DNA of 64,000 nt from Virgibacillus sp. 7505 (GCF_002272135.1 NZ_NPBF01000005.1:124001-188000); one strand, 5' to 3'; counted from the stretch's first letter, positions 9,738-18,873 are shown. Translations and numbers: made by a program. Notes: generated from the letters alone by a model not told the origin.

Positions 9738-11744
9738 TCAAGCTGCTTCCAGCTGATTCCCTTTTTTCGGTCTGTGCTGCAGATGAGATACAATCCATCC
9801 AATGACACCGACAACAACAAGATAAATCATTAGATCCGCAAGCTGGTGGCCTAGTACCGACCAGTCACCGAGCGTGATTGCTTCCTGCAAGCTATGCAAG
9901 GAATGTGCCATCGGCAAGTATTGACCAACAGATGCCAATGCAGACACAGTCAATTCACTCGGGAACGTTCCGCCACAAGTTGCCAGCTGAAGAACCAGCA
10001 GCACAATGGCAAGCAGTTTCCCAAGGTTGCCGAATAATGTGACGAGCGTAAGAATGATCGTCATAACTGTCATAGACACAATCATACTGGACAAGAAGAA
10101 TAACGGAACACTCTGCACATCAACTTGGAATCCGAACAAGAAGATAAGATCAAGAATAACCGCTTGTACAATCGCCACGACATACACCAGTGTCAGTTTA
10201 CTGAAGAATTGTACCGTACCTGATACTTGCATATCCTGTCTTCTGCCAAGCGGCAGGATGTTGGCCGCCATCAAACCACCAACAAACAAAGCAAGTGACA
10301 AGAAGTACGGCGCAATGCCGACACCATAGTTCGGTACATCCGATAGCTGTTTCTCTGTCAGCTTAACCGGATCGGCGAACATCGTCGTCAGCGCATCACT
10401 AGACTGGATGTTACTTGTTTTATCAGCCGCATCCTGCAGGCTTGTCGCAAGCTCATCGGATCCATCGGACAGCTTACTCATACCATCGTCAAGCTGTGCT
10501 GCCCCATCTGAAAGATCATTTGTACCGGAAGCAAGCTTCGCAGCACCACTCTGCAAGGATCCAAAGCCTTCTGAATACTCGTCAAAGCCATTACTCAAAT
10601 CTGTTGCTCCGCTAGCTAATTTATCCGCTCCGCTTACAGCTGAACCGAGTTTATCGCTGAATGAATCCATACCATCCGCTAATTTCTGCTCGCTTCCAGC
10701 CAGCTTATCTGCTCCTTCACCGAGCTGCTGCTGACCGTCTGCTAATTTAGCTGAGGAATCTGCAAGCTGATCAGATGCAGCTGCTATTTGCTGGAACGTC
10801 TTATCGTCTTTAAGCTCTGGATGCTCTTTCATATACGATGCAACCAGCTTGCTCAAATCCTCAGATCCAGATGTGAATGCATCCTGATTATCCGAAAGCT
10901 TGTCACTTTGCGCTTTCCAATCAGCTAAACCGTCGGCAACCTTTTCCGTATTCGTCTGCAGAGAGGCTGCTCCTTCATCCAATTGACCTAAACCACTCGC
11001 CAAATCAGTTGCACCTGTGTGCAAATTGCTGATGCCGTCAGAAAGTTTACCTTCAGCACCTGCCAGTTGATCAGCGCCGTTTGCTAGATCGGACGCACCG
11101 GCCTTCAGATCACCAATTCCATTTTGCAGATCTTTCATACCGCTCTGCTCATCTGTAATCCCTTTATGAAGATCGCCAGCTCCATCACCCGCATCCTGTA
11201 ATCCGTCAGCTACTTCATGGAAGCTTGTGAATACACTGTCAGCATACGATTTCGTAATACTGCTAGCCAATTTTGTTTTCATTTCCTCCATCGCGGAAGA
11301 ACTGATTTGCGCAGCAACAAAGTTTTTCCCTGGATTCACTTCATACGTAAGCTCCGCTTGCTGCGGTTTATCATCCATCAATGTTGTCACTTTCTCAGAA
11401 AAATCCTTCGGGATGGTTACTTTCATATAATACTTGCCATCTTCCAATCCATCTTCTGCCTTCTGGTCTGATACGAAAGCAAAGTCCATCGCCTTGCTTT
11501 TCTGTAATTCCTTAATGAAATCATCCCCGGCATGCATTTCTTCGCCATCCATGCTTGCTCCATCATCCTGGTTGACGACTGCCACCGGTAAATCCTCGAC
11601 ATGACCATATGGATCCCAGTATCCGCCAAGGAACAACGCAGCGTAAATGACCGGAATAATCAGTAAGAATATAAGTGCAATACGCCCGTGCTTATGCTGA
11701 AACATCCGCTTTATATCAAAAAAGCCTAATTTTATTCCTTTCAT
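9738..11744 (-). CDS. YhgE/Pip-family membrane protein (ABC-2-type fold)
   Basis: About 668 residues. One membrane span near the N terminus (about 18-40) is followed by a large extracytoplasmic region. Its middle (about 190-460) is a long heptad array of repeated Leu-x-x-Gly and Asp-Gly units, the coiled-coil hallmark of the family. Five or six spans close the protein, as in ABC-2-type membrane proteins. Related proteins act as phage receptors or cell-surface export factors; the role here is unknown. The first in-frame codon is GTG, but the ATG four codons later (11742-11744) has AAGGTGAGG at good spacing and is chosen. The LysR gene is divergent, 127 bp away. Confidence 0.88.
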   Translation of the reverse strand: MKGIKLGFFDIKRMFQHKHGRIALIFLLIIPVIYAALFLGGYWDPYGHVEDLPVAVVNQDDGASMDGEEMHAGDDFIKELQKSKAMDFAFVSDQKAEDGLEDGKYYMKVTIPKDFSEKVTTLMDDKPQQAELTYEVNPGKNFVAAQISSSAMEEMKTKLASSITKSYADSVFTSFHEVADGLQDAGDGAGDLHKGITDEQSGMKDLQNGIGDLKAGASDLANGADQLAGAEGKLSDGISNLHTGATDLASGLGQLDEGAASLQTNTEKVADGLADWKAQSDKLSDNQDAFTSGSEDLSKLVASYMKEHPELKDDKTFQQIAAASDQLADSSAKLADGQQQLGEGADKLAGSEQKLADGMDSFSDKLGSAVSGADKLASGATDLSNGFDEYSEGFGSLQSGAAKLASGTNDLSDGAAQLDDGMSKLSDGSDELATSLQDAADKTSNIQSSDALTTMFADPVKLTEKQLSDVPNYGVGIAPYFLSLALFVGGLMAANILPLGRRQDMQVSGTVQFFSKLTLVYVVAIVQAVILDLIFLFGFQVDVQSVPLFFLSSMIVSMTVMTIILTLVTLFGNLGKLLAIVLLVLQLATCGGTFPSELTVSALASVGQYLPMAHSLHSLQEAITLGDWSVLGHQLADLMIYLVVVGVIGWIVSHLQHRPKKGNQLEAA

Positions 11745-11871
11745 AATTTCCCTCACCTTTATCTTTGTGAAATATTGAACATCTAAATAGCATAATGGCT
11801 CAGGTACATAATGTATAATATATATATCATTATAAATAATAGCTTCTAGACTATCCGAAAGAAGGATTAAC

Positions 11872-12795
11872 GTGGAATTACTACAGCTGCACTATTTCAA
11901 AAAAGTTGCTGAATTAGAGCACATGACACATGCTGCAGAAGCATTGAATATCGCACAGCCCTCACTCAGCAAAGCAATCAGCCGGTTGGAGGAGGACTTA
12001 GGTGTAAAGCTTTTCGAACGTTATAACCGGCAAATCAAATTAAATGAAAACGGCAGGATGTTCCTCCGGCGCGTTGATGCTGTCCTTCATGAGCTGCAGG
12101 AAGCAAGGCGGGAACTGAATGAAACGAATCAGAAAGCTGATCATACAATTCGGCTTTCCGTTACTATCCCACGCGTTTTACCTGATTTGATCAGCGGATT
12201 CCTTAGGGAAGAGTCCCAAGTCCACTTCAAACAATACGTACAGTCTGTGCCTTTGATGACGGAAAAGCTGCGCAGCGGCGAGCTCGATTTCTGTATCTCC
12301 TCCGTTCCGATTCAAGCTGAGGATATCGAATGGCAGCCGCTCATGACAGAAGAAATACTGCTGATTGCTCCTCCCGGTCACTGGCTTGAAACAAAAAGTC
12401 ATATCTCCCTTTATGAGCTGCGCAATGAAGCCTTCATCAGCATGAATGAAGGGTATGGTATTCGAAATTTGACCGATAAATATTGTCAGCTAGCCGGTTT
12501 TCAGCCACATATTGCCTTTGAGGGAGACGAACCTGGCGTCATTGGGGAGCTGGTAAACAAAGGGCTTGGGATAGCCTTCATTCCCTCTGTTTCATTAATC
12601 GGCAATAAAACATCCCACTTACCCGTCATACGTCTGCAGGATCCTATTTGTGAACGAACAATCGGCTTGGCTTGGTCCACTAGAAGATATCTCAGCCCAG
12701 TTGCAGAGAGATTTCAGGGTTTCTTATCTGACTACTTCGAGGCCCTGGAGAAAGAACTGCGAAAAACTGCTGCCCTTCTAAGCAGTGAACTATGA
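11872..12795 (+). CDS. LysR-family transcriptional regulator
   Basis: 307 residues. An N-terminal winged helix (about 1-60: LQLHYFKKVAELEHMTHAAE, then SQPSLSKAISRLE-like recognition helix) precedes a periplasmic-binding-fold effector domain (about 90-290). The start is GTG with AAGGATTAAC upstream. LysR regulators commonly control a divergent neighbour, so the YhgE/Pip gene is a candidate target; no clear T-N11-A site was established. The effector is unknown. Confidence 0.9.
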   Translation: MELLQLHYFKKVAELEHMTHAAEALNIAQPSLSKAISRLEEDLGVKLFERYNRQIKLNENGRMFLRRVDAVLHELQEARRELNETNQKADHTIRLSVTIPRVLPDLISGFLREESQVHFKQYVQSVPLMTEKLRSGELDFCISSVPIQAEDIEWQPLMTEEILLIAPPGHWLETKSHISLYELRNEAFISMNEGYGIRNLTDKYCQLAGFQPHIAFEGDEPGVIGELVNKGLGIAFIPSVSLIGNKTSHLPVIRLQDPICERTIGLAWSTRRYLSPVAERFQGFLSDYFEALEKELRKTAALLSSEL

Positions 12796-12846
12796 TAAAG
12801 GTTATTGACAAATCATGCAGAATTTTAAAAGAAAGGAGGGAATTCA

Positions 12847-13320
12847 ATGGAGAAACGTCAGGAAATACTGCTTGGCCAAATGAGAACGTATCGCATGGAA
12901 TTGCTTCAATTAGCTAAAAGCTTCACCGAAGAAGAGGCAGACATTATTCCCCAAGGCTTCCGAAATAATGTCAGATGGAATTTAGGACATGTTTTTCTGG
13001 ATCAATATTTATGGATTCAAGCATTAACCAAAGAAGAAGCCCCCATCCCTAATGACTTTAAAGAGTGGTTCAGCTACGGCACCACTCCTGCAGATTTTAC
13101 AGACAATACCCCCACTTTCACTGATCTGATTTCCTTATTACAAACACAGCCAGATCAGATTTTCGAAAAGTACGCTGACCGTATGGATGAGGAGTACCAG
13201 GCTATCGATATGGGAATGGAAACTATCGAACAAGTACTTGTCAGGACAATATTTCACGAAGGAATGCACTTGCAAGCAATATTAGATATAAAGAAGGCTC
13301 TGAACAAAAAAAATAGGTGA
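12847..13320 (+). CDS. DinB-family protein
   Basis: 157 residues, standard length for the DinB/YfiT four-helix bundle. The metal-binding histidine triad is visible: one His in NLGHVFLDQYLW (about residue 48) and two in TIFHEGMHLQAIL (about 137 and 141). Family members include thiol transferases using bacillithiol and proteins of unknown role. ATG at 12847 follows AAAGGAGGGAATTCA. The gene follows the LysR gene by 51 bp on the same strand and precedes an Rrf2 remnant. Confidence 0.88.
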   Translation: MEKRQEILLGQMRTYRMELLQLAKSFTEEEADIIPQGFRNNVRWNLGHVFLDQYLWIQALTKEEAPIPNDFKEWFSYGTTPADFTDNTPTFTDLISLLQTQPDQIFEKYADRMDEEYQAIDMGMETIEQVLVRTIFHEGMHLQAILDIKKALNKKNR

Positions 13321-13348
13321 TTCAGTTTCCTATAATAAGGCGTGTGAG

Positions 13349-13435
13349 ATGATGAAATACACCAAAGCCACTAACTATGCACTCCATACTATCGCTTATC
13401 TGGGATTACTGCCTTCGGGAAAGGCAATTGCGTGA
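13349..13435 (+). pseudogene. Rrf2-family regulator remnant
   Basis: ATG ATG opens a 28-codon frame beginning MMKYTKATNYALHTIAYLGL and ending GKAIA before a TGA at 13433. This is the exact start of Rrf2 winged-helix regulators (normally about 140 residues). After the stop no frame continues the expected recognition-helix sequence, so I read it as a decayed gene truncated after its first helix and strand. A ribosome-site-like AATAAGGCGTGTGAG lies upstream. Confidence 0.7.
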
Positions 13436-13697
13436 CCAAGATGGCTATTTGGAAAAAGTGACTTTCACAGACAGAACTGATATAGAACGCTCAGGGTGGT
13501 ATTGTTACATCAGAATTGGCACAATCTCACTCCTTTATCTCCTCTCTCGGTTGTGCTACGGAGCAAAACGGCGGTATCCTGGTTGACGAGTTAGGAAGGA
13601 TCTCCTTCGAAGGAGTAGCTTATCCTAGCAGTAGCATACGGAACCCGAGCAGCCATTGCATCAACAGTGATTTAACATGGACGTGTCCCAGTAATCT
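13436..13697. other. Stretch without a recognisable gene
   Basis: Between the Rrf2 remnant and the next terminator. Two short open frames on the plus strand (13377-13586 and 13516-13743) show no recognisable domain and overlap each other. The stretch is probably decayed coding DNA. Confidence 0.5.
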
Positions 13698-13723
13698 AAA
13701 AGCCCTCAAAAACGAGGGCTTTT
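13698..13723 (+). terminator. Rho-independent terminator
   Basis: Perfect 10-bp stem AAAAGCCCTC / GAGGGCTTTT with a 6-nt A-rich loop; T and A ends suit both directions. It likely ends the transcript of the former Rrf2 gene and DinB. Confidence 0.85.
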
Positions 13724-13774
13724 CCTATATAACGAATTATTGATTGCTAACCTATTTTAGCTTCTGCTTCCGAT

Positions 13775-14098
13775 TTAATTACTGACCTCTATCAAAAAGA
13801 TTCTATCCTCAAAGCCACCGCGTTCTTCTTTCTTTTGCCGACGCGCGTATTCGATATCTTCTAATGATATACCCTTGGCATCAAGGAGAGCGTGCAGTAC
13901 CTCCAGTAAATCAGCCGCCTCTTCAACAACTTCATTATGTTCTTCTGCTTTCGAAATTTCATTAGCTTCCTCTAACAGCTTAAGCTTCAATTCTTCTATA
14001 TATCTATCTTGATCAAGGACTGCAGTTTTAGGTACTTTTCCTGCTTGCTGAATAATGGCTGGAATATGATCACGCACCAGCTTGTTGTAAGTTGGCAT
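13775..14098 (-). CDS. MazG-like nucleoside triphosphate pyrophosphohydrolase
   Basis: 107 residues beginning MPTYNKLVRDHIPAII, the signature of small all-alpha NTP pyrophosphatases related to MazG and phosphoribosyl-ATP pyrophosphohydrolase. Acidic metal ligands appear in the helix pair LLEEANEIS and VVEEAADLLEVLHALL (EExxE and ExxD patterns). Such proteins remove non-canonical nucleotides. ATG is preceded by GGGGAGAG. It follows the RpiR gene by 21 bp on the same strand, which may be accidental. Confidence 0.85.
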   Translation of the reverse strand: MPTYNKLVRDHIPAIIQQAGKVPKTAVLDQDRYIEELKLKLLEEANEISKAEEHNEVVEEAADLLEVLHALLDAKGISLEDIEYARRQKKEERGGFEDRIFLIEVSN

Positions 14099-14119
14099 AT
14101 ATCTCTCCCCTTCCGTAAA

Positions 14120-14902
14120 CTAGGACTTTCCTGCTCGAATGGCATAAGCATCCAGCAGTATTCTCGATATCACCTGAAGCGGAAGTCTGGATCTTACCTC
14201 ATAATCCGGAAAATAAGATGTTTCGGACTTATAGCCTGTCAACGTCAATTCAGCTAGCGATGCGAGCGGACTGTTTTTATTACAAGTCAAAGCAATCATA
14301 CTTGTATCATTTTCCTGACAGCTTTTTGCAGCATCCACTAGTTCTTCGGTATACCCGTTCAACGAAACAAAAATGACTAAATCCCCTTCTTCCAGTCTCT
14401 TACTTTTCGTCCGGATGATATTTGGATCATCATGCAGCTCCGCATATTTATTCAGCAGCTGCAGCTTCACTTCCATTTCCTTTGCAATCAGCTCCGAAAA
14501 CCCTCGTGCAAATAATATAACGCGCTTGCTGTGGCGAATTTTCTGGACAGTGTCTTCTATTAAGCCGCTATTAAGCATCTCGATTGTACGCATCACCTCT
14601 TGTTCATTTTTTAAAATGGCATCTTTTATTTCTTCATCCACTTGCTCAATGATCGAAAAGTTCGGGTTCTGATCATTCTCATCCTTCAGCCGAATTTTAA
14701 AATCGGTAAACCCGTTATAGCCAAGTTTTTTCATAGTACGAACAATGGTAGCCGTGGAAACATTCGCATCTTCACTTAACCGCACGATAGATAACTTAGG
14801 AATTGTGTTGAGGTTTTCCCGTATATAGCGGATTAAATACAGCTCCGCTTCACTCATCTTCTCTGTATGCTGGCTGACCCGCGTCAGAAAGGTTCCACTC
14901 AT
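14120..14902 (-). CDS. RpiR/MurR-family regulator of the ketose operon
   Basis: 260 residues: an N-terminal HTH_6 domain (about 1-80, with LSIVRLSEDANVSTATIVRT recognition region) and a SIS sugar-phosphate-binding domain (about 110-250, with RGFSELIAKEMEVKL). RpiR proteins sense phosphosugars. It is divergent from the kinase-PTS-aldolase operon, and two related palindromes occupy the shared 117-bp intergenic region. I infer that it controls that operon, with a sugar phosphate as effector. Confidence 0.9.
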   Translation of the reverse strand: MSGTFLTRVSQHTEKMSEAELYLIRYIRENLNTIPKLSIVRLSEDANVSTATIVRTMKKLGYNGFTDFKIRLKDENDQNPNFSIIEQVDEEIKDAILKNEQEVMRTIEMLNSGLIEDTVQKIRHSKRVILFARGFSELIAKEMEVKLQLLNKYAELHDDPNIIRTKSKRLEEGDLVIFVSLNGYTEELVDAAKSCQENDTSMIALTCNKNSPLASLAELTLTGYKSETSYFPDYEVRSRLPLQVISRILLDAYAIRAGKS

Positions 14903-14915
14903 GACGATTCCCCCG

Positions 14916-14929
14916 TGTAAACGTTTACT
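14916..14929. promoter_or_regulatory. Palindrome 1 (cre-like or RpiR operator)
   Basis: TGTAAACGTTTACT contains the perfect palindrome GTAAACGTTTAC and matches the cre consensus at 13 of 14 positions. It lies just upstream of the RpiR gene. It may bind CcpA or the RpiR protein; the sequence cannot decide. Confidence 0.6.
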
Positions 14930-14955
14930 AATATTGTAGCGAAATCAGCTGATGT

Positions 14956-14969
14956 TGAAAACATTTACA
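14956..14969. promoter_or_regulatory. Palindrome 2 (cre-like or RpiR operator)
   Basis: TGAAAACATTTACA is a related dyad centred exactly 40 bp from palindrome 1 and matches the cre consensus at 13 of 14 positions. It lies about 55 bp before the kinase gene, near where the divergent promoters must be. Confidence 0.55.
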
Positions 14970-15019
14970 TAAAAATGCATGCCATAATGAAAATGTAAGA
15001 AAAACACAGATAGGCAGTG

Positions 15020-15964
15020 ATGCGGATGATTTATACATGTACGATGAATCCAGCGATCGATCTTTTCTCTGAGTTTACCTCTTTTGATCCTTTCGTCGTA
15101 AACAGAAGCATATTTGAAGAGTATCAGCCGAACGGAAAAGCCATCAATATCTCATTTATGTTGAAGAAGTTAGGCATTTCCAATATGGCGACCGGATTCC
15201 TAGGTGGTTTTACCGGGGATTTCATTGAAAAAGAGCTTGAAGCTGCTGGAATTGAAACCGCATTCATAAATGTGGATGGTATCACTCGAATTAATACTTT
15301 CGTCCGTGCAGACAGCATGGAATACAAAGCAGTAAACAGGGGGCCTATCATTTCAAAACAGGCACAGGAGCAACTTCTTGAGCAGTTAACGAAACTGGAG
15401 AACGGTGATTGGCTATTCGTTTCAGGCAGTCTTCCGCGCGGCGTTGACGATCAGATTCATGTCGACATTGCCCGGATTGCCCAACAGCAAGGAGTGAGGC
15501 TGGTTCTCGATATCAGTTCTCCGGTACTTCTGGACTGTCTGGCATATGAACCTTATCTTATCAAACCAAACGATGAGGAAATAGCCAATTGGTTCAGTAT
15601 CTCCGATCATACGAATCAGGCTGAACTGCAAAAAGCTGCGGAACAGCTGCTGGAACGAGGCGCTCAGCGTGTCCTCCTATCATGCGGTTCGCAGGGGGCA
15701 CTATATTGTGACAGCACACGGGAGCTGGCTGTAAACGCTCCTTCCGGCAAGATAGTGAACACTGCCTGTGCTGGTGACACGATGCTCGCTGCTTTTGCCG
15801 GCAGATTAATGCTCGGAGATTCCGAAGAAGAAGCATTGGTTTATGCAACAGCTGCTGGCTCTTCTACAGCTTTCACATCAGGTTTATCTGATCTTAGTGA
15901 TATCCCTTACTTAGCAGGGCAAATCCAATTAAAAAGAAAATGGGGTGTAAAGCATGACGTATAG
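15020..15964 (+). CDS. PfkB-family phosphosugar kinase (tagatose-1-phosphate / 1-phosphofructokinase type)
   Basis: About 314 residues of the FruK/LacC branch of PfkB kinases. The N-terminal sugar site PNGKAINISFMLKKLG, the central SGSLPRGV and the C-terminal anion-hole/catalytic motif TACAGDTMLAAF (catalytic Asp around residue 254) are present. Context with a fructose-type PTS and a tagatose-bisphosphate aldolase suggests it phosphorylates tagatose 1-phosphate (or fructose 1-phosphate) at C6. Three closely spaced starts exist (GTG 15017, ATG 15020, ATG 15026); ribosome sites are weak. It overlaps the PTS gene by 11 bp. Confidence 0.88.
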   Translation: MRMIYTCTMNPAIDLFSEFTSFDPFVVNRSIFEEYQPNGKAINISFMLKKLGISNMATGFLGGFTGDFIEKELEAAGIETAFINVDGITRINTFVRADSMEYKAVNRGPIISKQAQEQLLEQLTKLENGDWLFVSGSLPRGVDDQIHVDIARIAQQQGVRLVLDISSPVLLDCLAYEPYLIKPNDEEIANWFSISDHTNQAELQKAAEQLLERGAQRVLLSCGSQGALYCDSTRELAVNAPSGKIVNTACAGDTMLAAFAGRLMLGDSEEEALVYATAAGSSTAFTSGLSDLSDIPYLAGQIQLKRKWGVKHDV

Positions 15965-17864
15965 AATTATTGCTGCAACCGGGTGTCCTACCGGTATTGC
16001 CCATACCTTTATGGCAAAAGAAGCCTTGGAAGAAGCTGCACGAAAACGCGGCATCTCCATAAAGGTAGAAACACATGGACAGGACGGTATACAAGATGCA
16101 TTGACGCAGGCTGAAATCGATGCAGCTGATGGTGTAATCATCGCTGCCGACAAAGATGTAAATCGCGATCGTTTTATCGGTAAACGGATGGTGAACGTGG
16201 CTGTCAGCAAAGGAATCAAAGAGCCAGATAAACTGCTTGATAGCATCATCAATCAAACAGCGCCTATCTATAAAGATGGACAGCGTGCTGCTTCTGCTGG
16301 CAGTTCCGAACCGCAGCAAAAAGATTCTATTATTCGCAGTATCTACGTATCGCTCATGAACGGTGTCTCTCATATGCTGCCGATTGTTGTTGCTGGCGGT
16401 GTCATGATTGCCATCTCACTTATGTTCGGTATCCACTCTGCCGATCCTGAAAGCTCGCAGTACAACGAGTTCGCTTATTATATGAACACCATTGGCGGCA
16501 TCGCCATGAACCTGATGGTACCAGTACTGTGTGCTTATATTGCAGAATCGATAGCCAAACGGCCTGGTCTCGTTATCGGTTTCATCGTCGGGATGATCGC
16601 TTTCACCAATGGCACTGGTTTCTTGGGCGGTATTATCGGCGGTTTCATGACCGGTTATATCATTCTCGGACTTGGATACCTGTTCAAAGCTCTTCCAAAA
16701 CAGCTTGACGGCTTGAAATCAATTTTCTTATTCCCAGTCTTCGGTATTTTCATCGCAGGTTTTGCAATGTGGTTCATTTCAGCTCCAATGGGCTGGATCA
16801 ACCAAGCAATGATGGATTTTCTAGCAAGCTTCCAAAATTCAAATCCAATTGTATTAGGACTTATTGTAGGAATCATGTGCGCATTCGATATGGGCGGTCC
16901 AGTCAATAAAGCAGCTTACGTAACAGGAACTGCCCTGCTGTCAGATGGAAACTACTTCTTTATGGCAGGTGTCTCTGCTGCATGTATCGTTCCGCCGATT
17001 GCTACTGGCTTTGCAACACTATTTGCCGGCAAAGCTTACAGCACAAGCGAGCGCAGTGCTGGTCTGGTAAACTTCTTGCTCGGCTCAACTCATATCACAG
17101 AAGGGGCCATTCCATTCGCAGCGAAAAAACCGCTAAAGGTCATTCCGTTTCTAATGATAGGTTCCTCTATCGCAGCTATATTGACTTACCTATTTAAAGT
17201 ACAGGTGCCAGCTCCCCACGGCGGATTTATCGTTCTGCCAATCGTTACGCATCCTTTCCTTTGGATACTGGCCATTCTCGCTGGTGCAGTTGTAAGTGGA
17301 TTCTTGATCGGTATGGATCAAAAGCGTACAGCTGCTAAAAACGCAGCGAAGGAAACACCAATTGCTGAAACAGCAGCTGTGACAGAAAAAACAGCTTTGC
17401 CAGTACAGGATGTCAGTCAGATTATGTCTCTCGACACAATCAAGGTGGATGTGAAAGCTGCAACACAAAAAGAAGTATTTCAGCAAATAGCTGCTACCGC
17501 TAAGCAGCACGGCATCATTACGGACCAAGCCGCTATAGTGGATGGCTTTCTCCAGCGAGAAAAAGAAAGTACAACCGGTATGGAACAAGGTATCGCAATC
17601 CCCCATACCGAGCGGAATGAAGTCCTGAAGCCAGCAATCATTATCTTCAAGCTAGCCGATGGAGTTGAATGGAAAGCATTAGATGAGCAGCCAATTCAAA
17701 TTGTCATCGCCATGCTTATACCAACTGGAACTGCCTCTAACCATCTGTATTACTTGTCAGAGGTTTCTAAAATGCTCGTACATCAGGAAACGATCGATCA
17801 GCTGCATCATGCAATCGACCCAAAAGATATTCTTGCCCTGTTTTCTACTAAACTATCTGCTTAA
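15954..17864 (+). CDS. Fructose-family PTS transporter, EIIBCA fusion
   Basis: 636 residues in one chain. The EIIB domain is at 1-105 with phosphorylated Cys11 in ATGCPTGIAHT. The EIIC membrane domain spans about 120-460 with about ten spans. The EIIA domain is at about 490-636 with phosphorylated His551 in AIPHTER. It imports and phosphorylates a ketose at C1 using PEP. The B-C-A order differs from the common A-B-C FruA arrangement. ATG overlaps the kinase stop and follows GGGGTG. With the downstream LacD-type aldolase, tagatose is a better candidate than fructose, though fructose cannot be excluded. Confidence 0.92.
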   Translation: MTYRIIAATGCPTGIAHTFMAKEALEEAARKRGISIKVETHGQDGIQDALTQAEIDAADGVIIAADKDVNRDRFIGKRMVNVAVSKGIKEPDKLLDSIINQTAPIYKDGQRAASAGSSEPQQKDSIIRSIYVSLMNGVSHMLPIVVAGGVMIAISLMFGIHSADPESSQYNEFAYYMNTIGGIAMNLMVPVLCAYIAESIAKRPGLVIGFIVGMIAFTNGTGFLGGIIGGFMTGYIILGLGYLFKALPKQLDGLKSIFLFPVFGIFIAGFAMWFISAPMGWINQAMMDFLASFQNSNPIVLGLIVGIMCAFDMGGPVNKAAYVTGTALLSDGNYFFMAGVSAACIVPPIATGFATLFAGKAYSTSERSAGLVNFLLGSTHITEGAIPFAAKKPLKVIPFLMIGSSIAAILTYLFKVQVPAPHGGFIVLPIVTHPFLWILAILAGAVVSGFLIGMDQKRTAAKNAAKETPIAETAAVTEKTALPVQDVSQIMSLDTIKVDVKAATQKEVFQQIAATAKQHGIITDQAAIVDGFLQREKESTTGMEQGIAIPHTERNEVLKPAIIIFKLADGVEWKALDEQPIQIVIAMLIPTGTASNHLYYLSEVSKMLVHQETIDQLHHAIDPKDILALFSTKLSA

Positions 17865-17877
17865 GGGAGCTGCTAAC

Positions 17878-18870
17878 ATGCTAAATTTAACACCCGCTAA
17901 ACGAGAAGCACTTGAAAGACTATCAGACGAAAATGGTATCATCGGAGCCCTCGCTATTGATCAGCGAGGCTCCTTGAAAAAGATGCTGCAGCAGGAGAGC
18001 ACAACAGATCAGGGAGACGATACAATCGTATCTTTTAAAGAACTGATTTCCGAGGAACTCACACCATACGCCACTTCTATCCTGCTGGACCCTGAATATG
18101 GCTTGCCAGCAGCACAGAAACGCGACAAAAATGCCGGCCTGCTTCTCGCTTACGAAAAAACAGGATACGACGCGACACAGCCTGGGCGCATGCCGGATAT
18201 TCTCGATGACTGGTCTGTTCAGCGAATCAAGGCTCAGGGCGCAGATGCGGTAAAATTCCTTTTGTACTATGATGTGGATGAGGATCTTAGCATTAATGAG
18301 AAGAAGCATATCTTCGTAGAACGTCTCGGATCTGAATGTCAAGCAGAGGATATTCTTTTCTTCCTGGAGCTTGTCTCCTATGACGCACACAATGATGATG
18401 TAAAGGGACCAGAATACGCCAAAGTTAAGCCTCATAAAGTGAATGATATGATGATAGAGTTCTCGAAACCACAATATAAAGTGGATGTGCTGAAAGTTGA
18501 AGTACCGGTAAACATGGCCTATGTGGAAGGATACTCGGAAGAAACACCTGTGTACTCACGCGAAGAAGCACAGCGCTATTTCAAAGAGCAAAGTGAAGCA
18601 ACTGATTTGCCTTTCATCTTCTTGAGTGCAGGCGTCAGTGCCTCCCTCTTCCAAGAGACATTACGTTTTGCAAAAGAAGCAGGTTCCAGCTTCAATGGTG
18701 TCTTATGCGGCCGGGCAACCTGGAAGGATAGTGTAGCCATCTTTGGTCGTGACGGAGAAGCTGCTGGGAAACAATGGCTGCAGCAAGAAGGCAGAACTAA
18801 TGTAGAAGAGTTAAATGAAGTGCTGAAACAAACAGCGACATCTTGGAAACAAGCTGAAATACTAGCATAA
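17878..18870 (+). CDS. lacD: Tagatose 1,6-bisphosphate aldolase, class I (LacD family)
   Basis: 330 residues, close to staphylococcal LacD (326). It splits tagatose 1,6-bisphosphate into dihydroxyacetone phosphate and glyceraldehyde 3-phosphate. The Schiff-base lysine is Lys206 in VDVLKVEVPVN; AIDQRGSLKKML near residue 22 and FLSAGVSASLF near 245 are family motifs. The open frame extends upstream into the PTS gene, but ATG 17878 has AAGGGAG at proper spacing 13 bp after the PTS stop. Third gene of the operon, which ends at a strong terminator. The family also accepts fructose 1,6-bisphosphate. Confidence 0.93.
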   Translation: MLNLTPAKREALERLSDENGIIGALAIDQRGSLKKMLQQESTTDQGDDTIVSFKELISEELTPYATSILLDPEYGLPAAQKRDKNAGLLLAYEKTGYDATQPGRMPDILDDWSVQRIKAQGADAVKFLLYYDVDEDLSINEKKHIFVERLGSECQAEDILFFLELVSYDAHNDDVKGPEYAKVKPHKVNDMMIEFSKPQYKVDVLKVEVPVNMAYVEGYSEETPVYSREEAQRYFKEQSEATDLPFIFLSAGVSASLFQETLRFAKEAGSSFNGVLCGRATWKDSVAIFGRDGEAAGKQWLQQEGRTNVEELNEVLKQTATSWKQAEILA

Positions 18871-18873
18871 AAA

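Noticed and set aside
10400-11170. Apparent tandem repeats in the YhgE gene
   Set aside because: They are the heptad-like Leu-Gly coiled-coil repeats expected in this family, not a DNA repeat element.
13377-13743. Two short plus-strand open frames after the Rrf2 remnant
   Set aside because: They overlap in different frames, lack good ribosome sites and resemble nothing known.
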